Shown in pieces: positions 12,501 through 23,049 of a stretch of 64,000 nt of DNA (its first letter is position 1; each line of letters starts with the position of its first letter). Source of the DNA: Orthonyx spaldingii. Taxonomy: Eukaryota > Chordata > Aves > Passeriformes > Orthonychidae. Both the position numbers and the translations under genes were made by a program. The notes beneath the pieces were generated by a model. That model saw only the letters and a list, made by a program, of their open reading frames with translations. It did no database searches and was not told the origin of the DNA. The stretch spans positions 806,001 to 870,000 of the forward strand of contig VZTJ01005995.1 of assembly GCA_013397795.1 (NCBI GenBank), read 5' to 3'.

Positions 12501-13289
12501 TGTACGTGACTTTCCATGACTCTTATGATCATTACTTTTTCCAGTTTTTCTGCTACATCTAGGAAAGTGCTGCCATGCTTTTCTGTGCATGATTTACACA
12601 ACAAAAAATTATTTATCATTTCTGTATTTTTTCTTTTGTCACATTTCTATTTTGTTTTACTGTTTAATCAGAATTATCTTCATTCTCTCCTATCTGATTT
12701 TAGCATTCATGCTTTACTTAAGGAACAAACTCATTTCATAAAATCATTAAGCTGGTTTTCTAATGTAAAGGCTTTTTGCCCTCTAATATGTTTAAATGTA
12801 TCTGTTTCTTTCATTACTTTTTAACCTGATTGATTTTTGGTTTTGTTGTGGGCTTGGTTTTGTTTGTTTTTGGTTTTTTTCCCCCAGCTGTATTCAACAG
12901 AAGATCTAAACTATAAACTAGGATCCTGTGTTATGTCAGTTGAGGAAAAAGACGTTGTGGGGGTTCATATCATGTCTAACATTAGTTTGAAACTAGGATG
13001 TATAGATGCAGATGCTTACATATGGAAATCTTCATATATTCTAAATGTATTGTCATAGCCCAAGGAAACATACTCCATACATTAAATTATACATAAAAAA
13101 CAATACACTTATTCCCCCTGGGTACAGGCACAGGCAACAACCTCAGTTGCTGTCCTTATCTTGAACCAAATCCTTCTCTGAGAATCCACAGTTATAAGTG
13201 TTGACGCCAAATGAAATTTCATTGCTGCTCAAAATCGTCTACAAGACAAAATTCATTCAGAAAGATGATTGAATTAATTTTATGCTCCA

Positions 13290-13595
13290 GGAGTGCTGCT
13301 GATAACTTCCTGACATGGGTAACCAAGGAGTAAAAAATACAAAATGCTCTGTTGGACCTGATACAAACGAGGAAGAACTGGCAGTAGATGTGAAATCTGG
13401 GACCAATCTTGGCTGCAGTGGCTTTGAGATAGTGGATTTCAGGGGTAAAAATAGCAAATTGAAGGATCGCAGCCTTGGATTTAAGGGGAGCATAATTTGC
13501 CCCATTCAGGACTCTGCTTCCAATAATCCCATGGGAGATGACCTTGGAAAGCTGTTTGATTTTCAAGGATCGCCTACGCCAAACTAGAGCATCCA
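13290..13595 (+). mobile_element. CR1 LINE internal fragment (upstream of ORF2)
   Basis: Phrases such as 'aatctgggaccaatcttggctgcagtggctttgaga' (about 13395-13430), 'gcagccttggattta' and 'gctgtttgattttcaaggatcgcc' (13550-13573) match my memory of the ORF1-ORF2 junction region of avian CR1 in plus orientation. It is followed by a minus-strand LTR and then, at 14430, by CR1 reverse-transcriptase coding sequence in the same orientation. I infer one older CR1 interrupted or rearranged by the LTR. Confidence 0.6.
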
Positions 13596-13599
13596 GCTT

Positions 13600-14405
13600 T
13601 ACCTCCTATCCCACAAGCACAAAGAGACAGGGAATGGGTGTTATCGTCTGTTCATCACCCGTGGTTTCTCCACTGCTCAGGGAGAGGAATCGTTCCCCTG
13701 CACCGTGGGGTCCGTCCCATGGGAGAGTTCTCCACAAACTTCTCCAACATGAGAACTCTCCAACATGAATTCCCTGCAATCTGCTGCAATGTGAGTCCAT
13801 CCCATGGGCAAAAGTACCCCTCAGACTGCTGCAATGTGGGTCACTCTTCCACAGGGTGCAATCCCCCAAGGACAGGCTGCTCTAGCATGGGCCCCTCTCT
13901 TCGTGAGCCTCCTGTGGGGTCAGAGCCTCACCTCAGACATCCATCTGCTCTGGCATGGGGCTCCTTCATGGGCTGCGGGTGGATCTCTGCATCCCCATGG
14001 TTCTCCATGGGCTGCAGGGGCACAGCTGCTTCACCATGGTCCTCACCACAGGCTGCAGAGGAATCTCAGCTACAGGGCCTGGAGCATCTCCTCCCCCTAA
14101 TTCTTCACTGACCTTGGTGTGTGCAGAGCTGTTCCTCTCACAAGTTCTCGCTCTGCTCTTCTCTGGCTACAACTACAACTGGGAAATAACTGTTTACTTT
14201 CTTTCTTCTTAAATCTGTTATCACAGAGGCATTACCACCATTTCTAAATGCCCAGGCTTGGCCAGTGTCATGTCCATTTTTGGACCCACCAGAGATTGAC
14301 TCTGCCAGACATGGAGGTAGCTTCCAGCAACTTCTCACAGAAGCCACTCCTGTAGTCCCGCCCCACTACCAAAACCAGGCCCTGCAGACCCAATACAGAT
14401 TCCAT
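13600..14405 (-). mobile_element. ERV LTR related to family A, minus strand
   Basis: Read on the reverse strand it contains the family A core: the complement of 'cactgaccttggtgtgtgcaga' (14107-14128) equals the 'cagacac-aaggtcagtga' block of the copies at 5385 and 58750. Next come the 'ggagcatctcctcccc' and repeated 'catgggctgcaggggcac' phrases (13960-14100), and 'ctcagggagaggaatcgttcccctgcaccgtggggtc' (13677-13713). The right part (14160-14405, with 'ttaaatctgttatcacagaggcattaccacc') is the LTR 5' end and differs from the 5140 copy, so it may be a sister subfamily. The AT-rich 3' end is absent. Open frames of up to 157 codons inside (13638-14111) are GC-rich LTR shadows. Confidence 0.75.
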
Positions 14406-14429
14406 GAAGTAGCTAGCTCATCAGAGGAG

Positions 14430-14505
14430 GAAGATGCAGTGTTGTTTATCCTGACTTCAGCAAGGCTTTCAACAACATCTCTCATATCATTCTCATAGAT
14501 TAATA
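14430..14505 (+). pseudogene. CR1 ORF2 reverse-transcriptase fragment
   Basis: Reading 14444-14500 in frame gives VYPDFSKAFNNISHIILID. This matches the conserved CR1/LINE reverse-transcriptase motif of the type YLDFSKAFDTVSH, whose first Asp lies in the catalytic motif A region. It is a 60-80 bp scrap that ends in AT-rich unique DNA. Same strand as the CR1 piece at 13290-13595. Confidence 0.8.
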
Positions 14506-14509
14506 GATG

Positions 14510-17500
14510 AAATATTGGTTAAATGAGTGATTGTTTTGAATGTACACTTCTTTTGTTATGCTGTAAAATATTTGGGGGAAAAATGCTTTTTATTGTTTAT
14601 CTTCATGATGTACCAGTTTTTCCTGAGAGGTCTCTAAGTACCTCAGTTACAACAAAATTATGTATGAAATTTTTCATAGATGACAAATACTCTAAATGAC
14701 AGTCCACCCATGTATATTTTCTGTCATCCAGACTCTACTAATCTGATGTAGCACCTTCAAGAGAAATTAAAAAAAAAAAACCCCAAATTGTACTCAAACA
14801 ATACTGTTTCCATGTTCCTTCCACTCTCATATATCCACGTCCGATTTTTTTCTACCGGAATGATGATTTTGCCCTCAGAGTTTAATAATTAGTTTTAATA
14901 TTCATTTCATTGTGAACATTATCATGTTACCTCCCACAGGCCTTTTAATAGTTTCTGTTACATGAAGAGAATTTGGTTTTTATTGTATTTAATGATTCTA
15001 AGTTCTAGACCTATTAAGGAAACTAATCTCATGCAAGGAGATGAGCCTATTTTGTTTTGGGCAAATGCCAAGCCCTTTCAGTGAGAGACTGTTATATCAA
15101 ACTTCTCAGTAAGAAAGAAACAAAGAAATTAGTGTGTGTCTGAAACTGAGATGAAAATTAGCTATTTTGAAAAACAAATCTCTGAAAAATACAACAAGGA
15201 TTTATGACTAAAATTGCAGCCAGCACAGATGGTATTTGATGACACTGTCTCAAGGGGAAAAAATATTATTTTTTTATGTTAAAAATCAACTGTATAGGTT
15301 TGGGATTATTTGGCAGAATATAACACTCCTCTATGTATGCAATCAGTGCATCTGCAAACTGACAGTTAGTTCCTGTTGGCAATCTGGAAGATATTTCAAG
15401 CATGTACTGTGGTTTTGGAACAATTGCAGTTGTTTTTCTTAATAAAGCAGGTTAAAAAGCTGTGTGCAAGTACTGAAAGGCAGCAGTTTCTGATCTCAAG
15501 CAAGTTATTTAGATCCTGGGTCTGAAAGCTTCTGTGTCAATTTTCATACATATATGATTACAAGGAGGGTGATGAGAGGGAAAACCCAACAACCTTGATC
15601 TCATAAATGCTGGTTACAGCAATATGATCTGCTTCATTCACTCTCTTTCCTCCTCGTCACTTGCTGTCCTTCATTCCAGTAATAGTCTTTGCAGAGCACT
15701 CTTTCATTGTGCAATTTTAAGGTATCCTGGTTACTCAGGATAATAAATCTCTGCTCAGGTAAATTGACTTTCTTATCTAAAGAACAATCTGAACACACAA
15801 AAAAAATCTTATATGGAGAGTACAGAAATTAAGATTGTTACTTCATGAAGAAACCTTGCTTTTCTAATTCAGAGTGTAGTTTCAAGTATGAAATCAATAG
15901 AACACCTTCTTAGGCTCACATCTCTGTATCTAAAGTTGGGGTGTAGGTGGTGTTCTAGATGTTTGCCATATCTCAGTTAGGTACCAAAGAGTAGATGTAA
16001 CATACAACTTCAACTTCTTTCCTTGCATAACCCTTCCCTTGTTTGAACACAGAACTGCCATAAACATAATTAATATCCATGTGATCTATATCTTCATACG
16101 TTAGTGACAAAAAATGGATTCCATTTTTTCTGCCTACAGTTATAACTGAAACTAAGGAGGGATTTTCTCTCTCCCAGTTAAAAATGTTTACATTACACTG
16201 CTTGACTCATAACTATTTTTGTTTGTATCACCTTATTTAGACCTAACTAAGGACAATTAAACATGGGCGTAATTCAATTTTTTTTGTTGTTATGCTTTTA
16301 TATCAGAAATGTCCTCTTTTACATTGCCATTTTAGCTTCCAATTATGTTATGTGTAGGAAATTAAATTTTGAGATCTTTGTTACATTCAGATCAGATCCA
16401 CTTACAATTTCATGTTCTATATTTTCTACTTTTTGAATCAATTAGGAAACTTTGGGAAACTGAAAGATAATAAAATGGAAAACATCATTTTGACACTGCA
16501 TAAATCCACCAGGAACCTTTATTTTAAATTTTTTAAATCATGTTCTTGTCCTCAAAAAGGTGATCAGAAGTATGGAAAGGTGTTGAGATCAGAAGAAAAT
16601 TAAATTAACTGGAAATTTGAAACCTAGGAAAGGGAAGGCGATCTACTTAGGGTCTATAACACACATTACACACATAAATTGGAAGAGGATTTCTCTGTCT
16701 TAAAAGAGGTCATGATGCATCAAATTAAACTTGTTGAGAAGCCTTTAGAGTTTTACCTACATCAACTGGCAACTAAATTCCTGATTTCTAAAGATTTTCA
16801 TGAGAGTTCATATCTTTCATACATTCAGCTGCATTTTAATGCAGTAAGACTCTGGTAAAGACACTTTAATATAAATTGTATGGTTTTTTTCACACTGGAT
16901 GTTACTAACTCTTAGTAATTCCCTACTTAATGGGACTAATCATTTATGTGTCTATAAAGAAAAACTCGAGTACTTTGCTCCACCAAAATCCTCACTGACA
17001 TGCTAAAATGAACCCATACTTAGCTAAAGCATGTATTCTAGAAGAAAAAATTGAAACAGAAGGCTACTAAAGTGACGTATTACTTATATTGCATATTATA
17101 TACTTATATCAAATTAAGAAAAACAGAACAGGATATTTTTTTTTTCTACAATGCAGGTTTTGGTCCATTCTGTTTAAACAGAATAAGATTTTTCTTAACG
17201 CGACTGAAGTTTAAGTTAAAATCAGTAGGATATCAGATTTATAGGGATATTCTATGGCTAAACTTTTTTGTCTTTATCTGAGAGTTTCAAGTAAAACTAT
17301 CTGGAATTTCCCACAGTGTTACCATAAGTTAATTGTCTAAATGTTTCAAGGGTCTCCCTACAGAATTAGAATGAAAAGAATTCAAAATACTTTAACTTCC
17401 TTTTTTTTTTTTTTTTAAAGAGGCATTTTAAAACAAAGTATGTATGGGGTTTTGTCTGTGTGAAAGAGAATAAAACCTCAATATTCTTCATGTTCAGTCA

Positions 17501-18200
17501 ATTTCAATCCAATTTCAGATAGAAGTGGGGAAAAATGGTATTCAATATTTGAAGAATCTCCTGATTCTGACTTGAAAATCTTCATCTGTGTTCAATTTAT
17601 GAATTTTGGGTAATTTTCGCACAGTCAGTATGACTAGATAATAAATCTTAACCATAATAACCAGTCTGTGAAGAATATATCTATGAGGTAGAAATATAAA
17701 GTTATTTTTCTGATGAAGCTGCTGTCAATGTGAGTTGCCATATTGTCTGTAGTGACAGAGTTTAACAACTGCATGAAAACTATTTACAAGTTAATAGAAG
17801 ATCCAGTATTAATGTCATACCAAATCTTTTGTAAGGTAGGACTTATACTGAGTTCTCAATTAGAGTTCTTTACTTATAAATAAAAAAAAAAAATAGGAAG
17901 AAGAGAAAGTAAGCAGGAGTGAAATCATACTTTTCTTCTTGGATTCAGATCTGATTACAGATTGGATAACTGATATTTAATGGTTTTGCTATTGAAGACA
18001 AACTAAGAAGTGCTGGAAATCAAACACAAGGACTCATGGGATTTTCCACGTCTGAACTGCAAAAATCTAGACTATTTATCTCCTGATTTCAATAGTACAG
18101 CCAACCTAAATTAGTCCATTAGTATGAATATTAACCATTAAATTGCCTAATTGTTCAGGGTTGGTGGGGGGTTTTTTGTTCGGTGTGATTTGGGTTTCTT
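14510..18200. other. AT-rich DNA without recognisable gene
   Basis: No domain-bearing or splice-flanked open frame was noticed. A T16 run is at 17401-17416. Confidence 0.5.
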
Positions 18201-18201
18201 G

Positions 18202-18284
<83 letters not shown>

Positions 18285-18286
18285 TT
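18202..18286. repeat. (CTTT)n microsatellite, about 21 units
   Basis: Uninterrupted CTTT repeats, flanked by G/T-rich low complexity including (GTT)n at 18337-18359. The Phe/Leu/Ser-rich open frame across it is an artefact. Copy number is likely polymorphic. Confidence 0.97.
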
Positions 18287-18336
18287 TGGTTTTTGTTTGC
18301 TTTGGATTTTTGTTTTGGGTTTTTTGTTTTGGGTTT

Positions 18337-18359
18337 TGTTGTTGTTGTTGTTGTTGGTT
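18337..18359. repeat. (GTT)n microsatellite
   Basis: Short run of GTT units downstream of the CTTT array. Confidence 0.85.
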
Positions 18360-18454
18360 GGTTTCAGGTTTTTTTAATGAAATGTACTTTTTTGACTTGT
18401 AAATGCAAAATTTCTTCCTGTATATTAGGATTATGCAGCATAGAGCAAGGTATC

Positions 18455-18522
18455 ATTAGTTATGAACTAGATAATCTTTAGGGTCTTTTCCAACCCAAAC
18501 AATTCTATAATTCTATGATTCC
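18455..18522 (+). mobile_element. CR1 LINE 3' terminus
   Basis: 'gaactagataatctttagg' then 'gtcttttccaacccaaaca' and 'attctataattctatgatt' is the classic CR1 3' end, with 2-3 ATTCTATG-type tail units. Extremely 5'-truncated. Confidence 0.92.
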
Positions 18523-18529
18523 ACAGTGT

Positions 18530-21500
18530 TGAAGTCTTCATGCTTTTCAATTTTTTTCTTATTCCTAAAAATGTTTCAGCATTTTGTCAAGCACAAACTG
18601 TAGTCCAAACTGTTTTGGCAATACTTGATTCTAGAACAATTTTGTTGCTACAATATTTACTTTACAGCCAATCTTATTTGTACCCTTGTTCTTATGAGAG
18701 TTACACACCAAGCTGTGAGTATATGACTGTTGAAACTGATTGCTATCTGCCAATTATTACACCTCACTCCAGGCTTCCATGTAGTGATGCTTCAGAAACA
18801 GAAATAGTAAATAGTTCATTTGGAGATTGCATGAAGGCACATATACATTTCAGGACTTAAATTCAATTCCCTATTTTTCTGTTCATATCTGTCTGAAGTA
18901 TGAAAAAAGGTGAAATATTATTGACTAGAAGTGAATTTGTATCAAAGCCTGCTATATTTTTTTTACTATTATTTACTAGGCCCACACACACAAATTCCAT
19001 AGGAAAAAAAACTTTCTTCTTTTTTGCTTTCAACTTCAAACTTCTCTGTAATTTGCTTTTTTATGAAGTAGCTATCTATACTTATTTCACCTAGAATACA
19101 TAGAATAAGCACTTTGAAGTAAAACTGAAAAGATTCTTTTTTTGTTTTAAAACATTTGAAATTGACAGCAGAGCATTAAAAATAAATGGAAAAATTTTAT
19201 ATGTAGTATTTATAAGTGATTTAAAATTTGAAATGGAAAATGCAGAGCCTGAAGACTGAGGAAAGGAAAGGCTTGAATGAATTTAGGAGGGGAAAAGTTC
19301 ATTTTCAAAGGATATAATTAATTGGTTGCCTTGGGACTGAAACTAATTAGGAAAGGAATAAGAGCAGAAAGATTTTTTTTCTTTTTAGCCTGTATGTAAT
19401 ATTTGGTCTGATGCTCATGTAGTTTTTATGTGTATTTCTAGGACTGCATGTTCAAAGAAATTGCAGAATATTTTGTGTGCTTTTGCTCTACTTTGACCCA
19501 GACACTGTTGTATACCGTCAGCTTTTTTACCACATTTCTTAGGCAAAGCATCATAGCATAATAAAAGTAGTCAAACTAAAGGAATACACCTGGAAGTAAC
19601 ACCTCTGGCATCAATTCAATGAACGGTTACAGCTACATCAAGAAACTAGGCTTTCATCCTGGATTTAAAAACTAAATCAAGCTGAAATAGCTTCACAACA
19701 AAGGCATTCCAAAGAGATTACATATAACCAATGAAATGTCTTATTTCTTCAGTTCACAAACATCATTGGGAAAAAAAACCCGTCACATTTCCCTGCAAAG
19801 ATCACAGGTTTAATATATATGGCTAACACAAAATTAAAAAAAAGTATCATTCTTCAATTTACTTTGAGTTACATGTAATTTGCATGGCACACCTGATAAT
19901 TATGTTTTAATTGTTCTAAAAAATCATATAGAGAATAATCTCACCACTAAAGATGCAGTTAAAAAAAAATCAAGCCTCTTTAAGATACTGTAGGGAATTA
20001 GTTTTCTCTGGCTTAATGTTTATTGCCATTTTGATGATGCACTGTGTACATTAATATTTTGTTTCAGCACAGTAAAAGAAATCAGCATAATCATTGCTTG
20101 TGTTTTGAAATTAGCATTAGCTTTGCATTAACAGAAGCGAGTATAGATATATATTTTTAGTAGGCATTTAAAAAATATTTTTATTTTCTTTTTATTATTT
20201 TTTAAATGCAGTTCATCTCTACTTTCACCTGCACGATTTTGGTACTACTGGCAATATAAACTCAAACATCAGCAACTTAAAAGCAGTTAACTTATATCTT
20301 TCCATTAGTTTTTTTTTTTTCTAGTTTCAAAGAATTTTTTTAATGAAGCCTATTGAAACAACTGTTGTTCAAGCTGGTATGTAAAATTAGAAGTCCTTTT
20401 CACCACAACTGTTCTTTTTATGAGTACCACTTGTTTAAATAGTTGGGTTACTCTTCCCTTATTATGTGCTATGGTGGAGAAAGGTAGGGAATTTGGAACA
20501 TTTTTTTCATAACTCGCTCATACCAGTTTCCCAATTGCTACCTATTTTGCACTGCAATCTGTATTTTTATGTTGAGAACATAATGATTCCATTGTATTTG
20601 AAATACAAAGAAATTTATGTTGAGTTTTCTCTAAGCATCAGCCAAAAGAATATTCTATTTCACATAAAGCATTAAAAAGCTAACAACTTCAATTGTAAAA
20701 AATTCGTGCATCTCATTCTTTCAATAAAACAAAAAAGGGTTAGGATGATTTATATCATGCAAAATAGTTTAGAATCTTAATCCAATATTGGAATTGTTTG
20801 AGGGAGAGCAAAATGAAGCTCCAAAACCCTGTCTTTACTTAGGTATAAAAATTAGAGAGGAATTCTTATTTTCTTTATCCATAACAAAGAAGTGAAGGCT
20901 AACAAAAAAGATTGCATGTTAAATGTATTTTTATTTAAAATTATTTTAAAAGGTGTCTACAAGCCTGACAACAGTTGGTTGCCTATATCAGTTTTATTGT
21001 AAAGGTGAAAATGTAGAAGGCAAAATACATTAAGGGGCAAAAACTGAACAAACTAGCCAACAAACATATGCAAAACTGTGAATGACAGATCAGCCCAGTG
21101 ACTGGCTTTAGAAATTTTTTGAGAAATAGTGGAACAGCTGTTCACAGCCGAAACTATTAAACATCTTGCAAAGGAGGTTTTTGTGTAGCTGTCTACAGGG
21201 AATTCAGAATAATTGTGCCAGTTACTCTAAAAAAGGATAATGGGAATCTGATATAATATGAAGATGATCATTACTTTGTTTTCTCTACATTTCAAAAACC
21301 TTGAGCATATTTTTGTCAAAAATAATTTAAAAAATAAATTGCTAATGTCCAAGAGGCAGATCACATACTTATTTGGACTTTTCCAATTTTTTTTTCCCCT
21401 TGAGTAGGTCACACTTTGTGCACAACTGATATGTCACTAACAACACGATGTGTGCCAATGAAGTATTCGTGACAAGAGCTGATTCTGATATAATTTGGTG

Positions 21501-21765
21501 GTAGATGCCTCTCATTTATCTCATTTAATTTCTTCTGATTTTCTTGAGTTATCAGTTTATCTTAACTGATTTCAGCCATACCTGAATCCAAACTGAAGTC
21601 AGTACTGTCTTTGAGATTTCACTGTTTCATCAGTTTTGATTTGATTGGGAAGAGGATTATTATGATGAACCTCACCTTCCTGCAAGGACTGTTTTAATCT
21701 TATAAAACTCAATCTTATCAAGCTCATTATATTTATTCCCTTACTTGTAGAATTCTTTTCTATAC
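18530..21765. other. AT-rich DNA without recognisable gene
   Basis: No gene seen. The part at 19990-20180 is rich in TAAT/ATTA cores and looks less degenerate than its surroundings; see findings. Confidence 0.5.
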
Positions 21766-21770
21766 AATGT

Positions 21771-22175
21771 CCTATAGAATCATAGAATGATTCGGGTTGG
21801 AAGGGATCATCTAGTTCCAACCCTTCTGCATGAGCAGAGGCACCTTCCACTAGATCAGGTTACTCAAAGCCCCATCCTTCCTGACCAGGGATAGAGCATC
21901 CACAGCCTATATGGGCAACCTGTTCCATGTCTCACTACCCTCACAGTAAAGAATTTATTCTGAATATCTAATCTAAATCTCACTTTGTTCTGTTTGAAAC
22001 CATTACCTCTCTTCCTAACACCATACACCCTAATGAAAAGTCCCTCTTTCCCTTACTTGTAGCCCCCTTTAGGTACTGGAAGGCTGCTATAAGGTTTCCC
22101 CAGAGCCTTCTCTTCTCTACACTAAACATGCCCAACTCTCTGAGCCTCTTTATAGGAGAGGTGCTCCTGTATATG
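21771..22175 (-). mobile_element. CR1 LINE 3' end
   Basis: Starts with the reverse complement of the tail (tagaatcatagaatgattcg) and runs through 'ttggaagggatcatctagttccaaccc', 'ctagatcaggttactcaaagccccatcc', 'gggcaacctgttcca', 'cctcacagtaaagaatt' and 'ccctttaggtactggaaggctgctataaggt' to 'aggagaggtgctcctg'. All are CR1 3'UTR and ORF2 C-terminal landmarks in order. About 400 bp, truncated at its 5' side. It is better preserved than its neighbour at 22443, so probably younger. Confidence 0.96.
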
Positions 22176-22442
22176 GTGAGACTGGTTTGTCAAATTCAGA
22201 AAAGGGTTTTTCACTTTCTGTGATGTAAAAGATGAAGAGTACTAAAGCAAAATTTTGAGCTGACAAAATTTCAGTGATCTAAGAGTTAAGCTTAAACTTA
22301 TGCATATTGCGTGCAGACATGAAGGGTTTGATGGGAATAAGTACAGAAAACAAAAGAGCCTGCAGTCAATTTGGTAAGTTAACACTAAGTCTTGAAGAAT
22401 ATCTGGGTTTTCTTGGATACAGCAAAACACAATTTTATTCTT

Positions 22443-23045
22443 GCATCACAGAATCACAGAATGATTGTGACTGGCAAGGACCTGTGGTGGTCATCTGGTC
22501 CAGCCCCACTTCTCAAGCAGGGCCACCTACAGCCAGTTTTCCCTGCCCGTGGCCAGATGACTTCTGAATATCTCTGAAGAGGGAGATTCCATAATCTTCC
22601 TGGGCAACCTGTTCCAGTTCTCAGTCACCTTCACAATAAGTGTTTCCTTATGCTCAGACTGTTCCTTCTGTGTTTCAGTTTGTGACCATTGCCTCCGGTC
22701 CTGTCACTAGGCACCCCTGAAAGGAGTATGTCTCCATCTTCTTTTCATTCTCCCTTGAGTTAGTTATTCATTGATGTAATACACCCTGAACCTTCTCTTC
22801 TCCAGGCTAAATAGTCCCAACTTTCTCAATGTTTTCTCAATGAGAGATGTTTCAGCCCTTTCATTATCTTAGTGACCCTTCTTTGGGTTCTCCCCAGTAT
22901 TTTCATCTGTCTCTTTTATAGTGTGAAGCCCAGAATTGGACACAGTGTTCCCCACATTTGGCCTTACCAGACTGAGTAGAGCAGAAGGATCACCTCGACT
23001 TCTGGCAATATTCCTCCTCATGCAGCCCAGTGTCTTGGCTTCTAA
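22443..23045 (-). mobile_element. CR1 LINE 3' end, second copy
   Basis: Begins 'gcatcacagaatcacagaatga' (reverse of a tail built on ATTCTGTG) and continues with 'gtcatctggtccagcccc', 'gggcaacctgttccagt', 'gtttgtgaccattgcctccggtcctgtcact', 'accttctcttctccaggctaaa', 'cccagaattggacacagtgtt' and 'cagcccagtgtcttggc'. This is a different subfamily from the copy at 21771, as its wording is of the 'TTCTGTG' type. It extends about 600 bp into ORF2. Confidence 0.95.
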
Positions 23046-23049
23046 GTAA

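Larger units (their letters stand above)
8840..13280. other. AT-rich DNA; small tandem and dinucleotide repeats only
   Basis: About 4.4 kb with no recognised gene. Contains a (TA)n-like stretch at 11536-11559, a 15-bp tandem duplication at 11191-11220, G/T-rich low complexity at 12835-12887, and a doubtful CR1 trace at 12420-12500. The 118-codon minus-strand open frame at 11578-11934 has no domain and AT-driven composition. Confidence 0.5.

Noticed and set aside
13638..14111. 157-codon plus-strand open frame
   Set aside because: Antisense reading of a minus-strand LTR with repeated CATGGGCTGCAGG-type phrases; not a gene.
18143..18481. 112-codon frame rich in FFLS
   Set aside because: Translation of the (CTTT)n microsatellite.
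22317..22373. Exon-like interval (AG acceptor, ATG, TTTG|GTAAGTT donor)
   Set aside because: Weak pyrimidine tract, sits between two CR1 copies, and no protein family match; likely chance.
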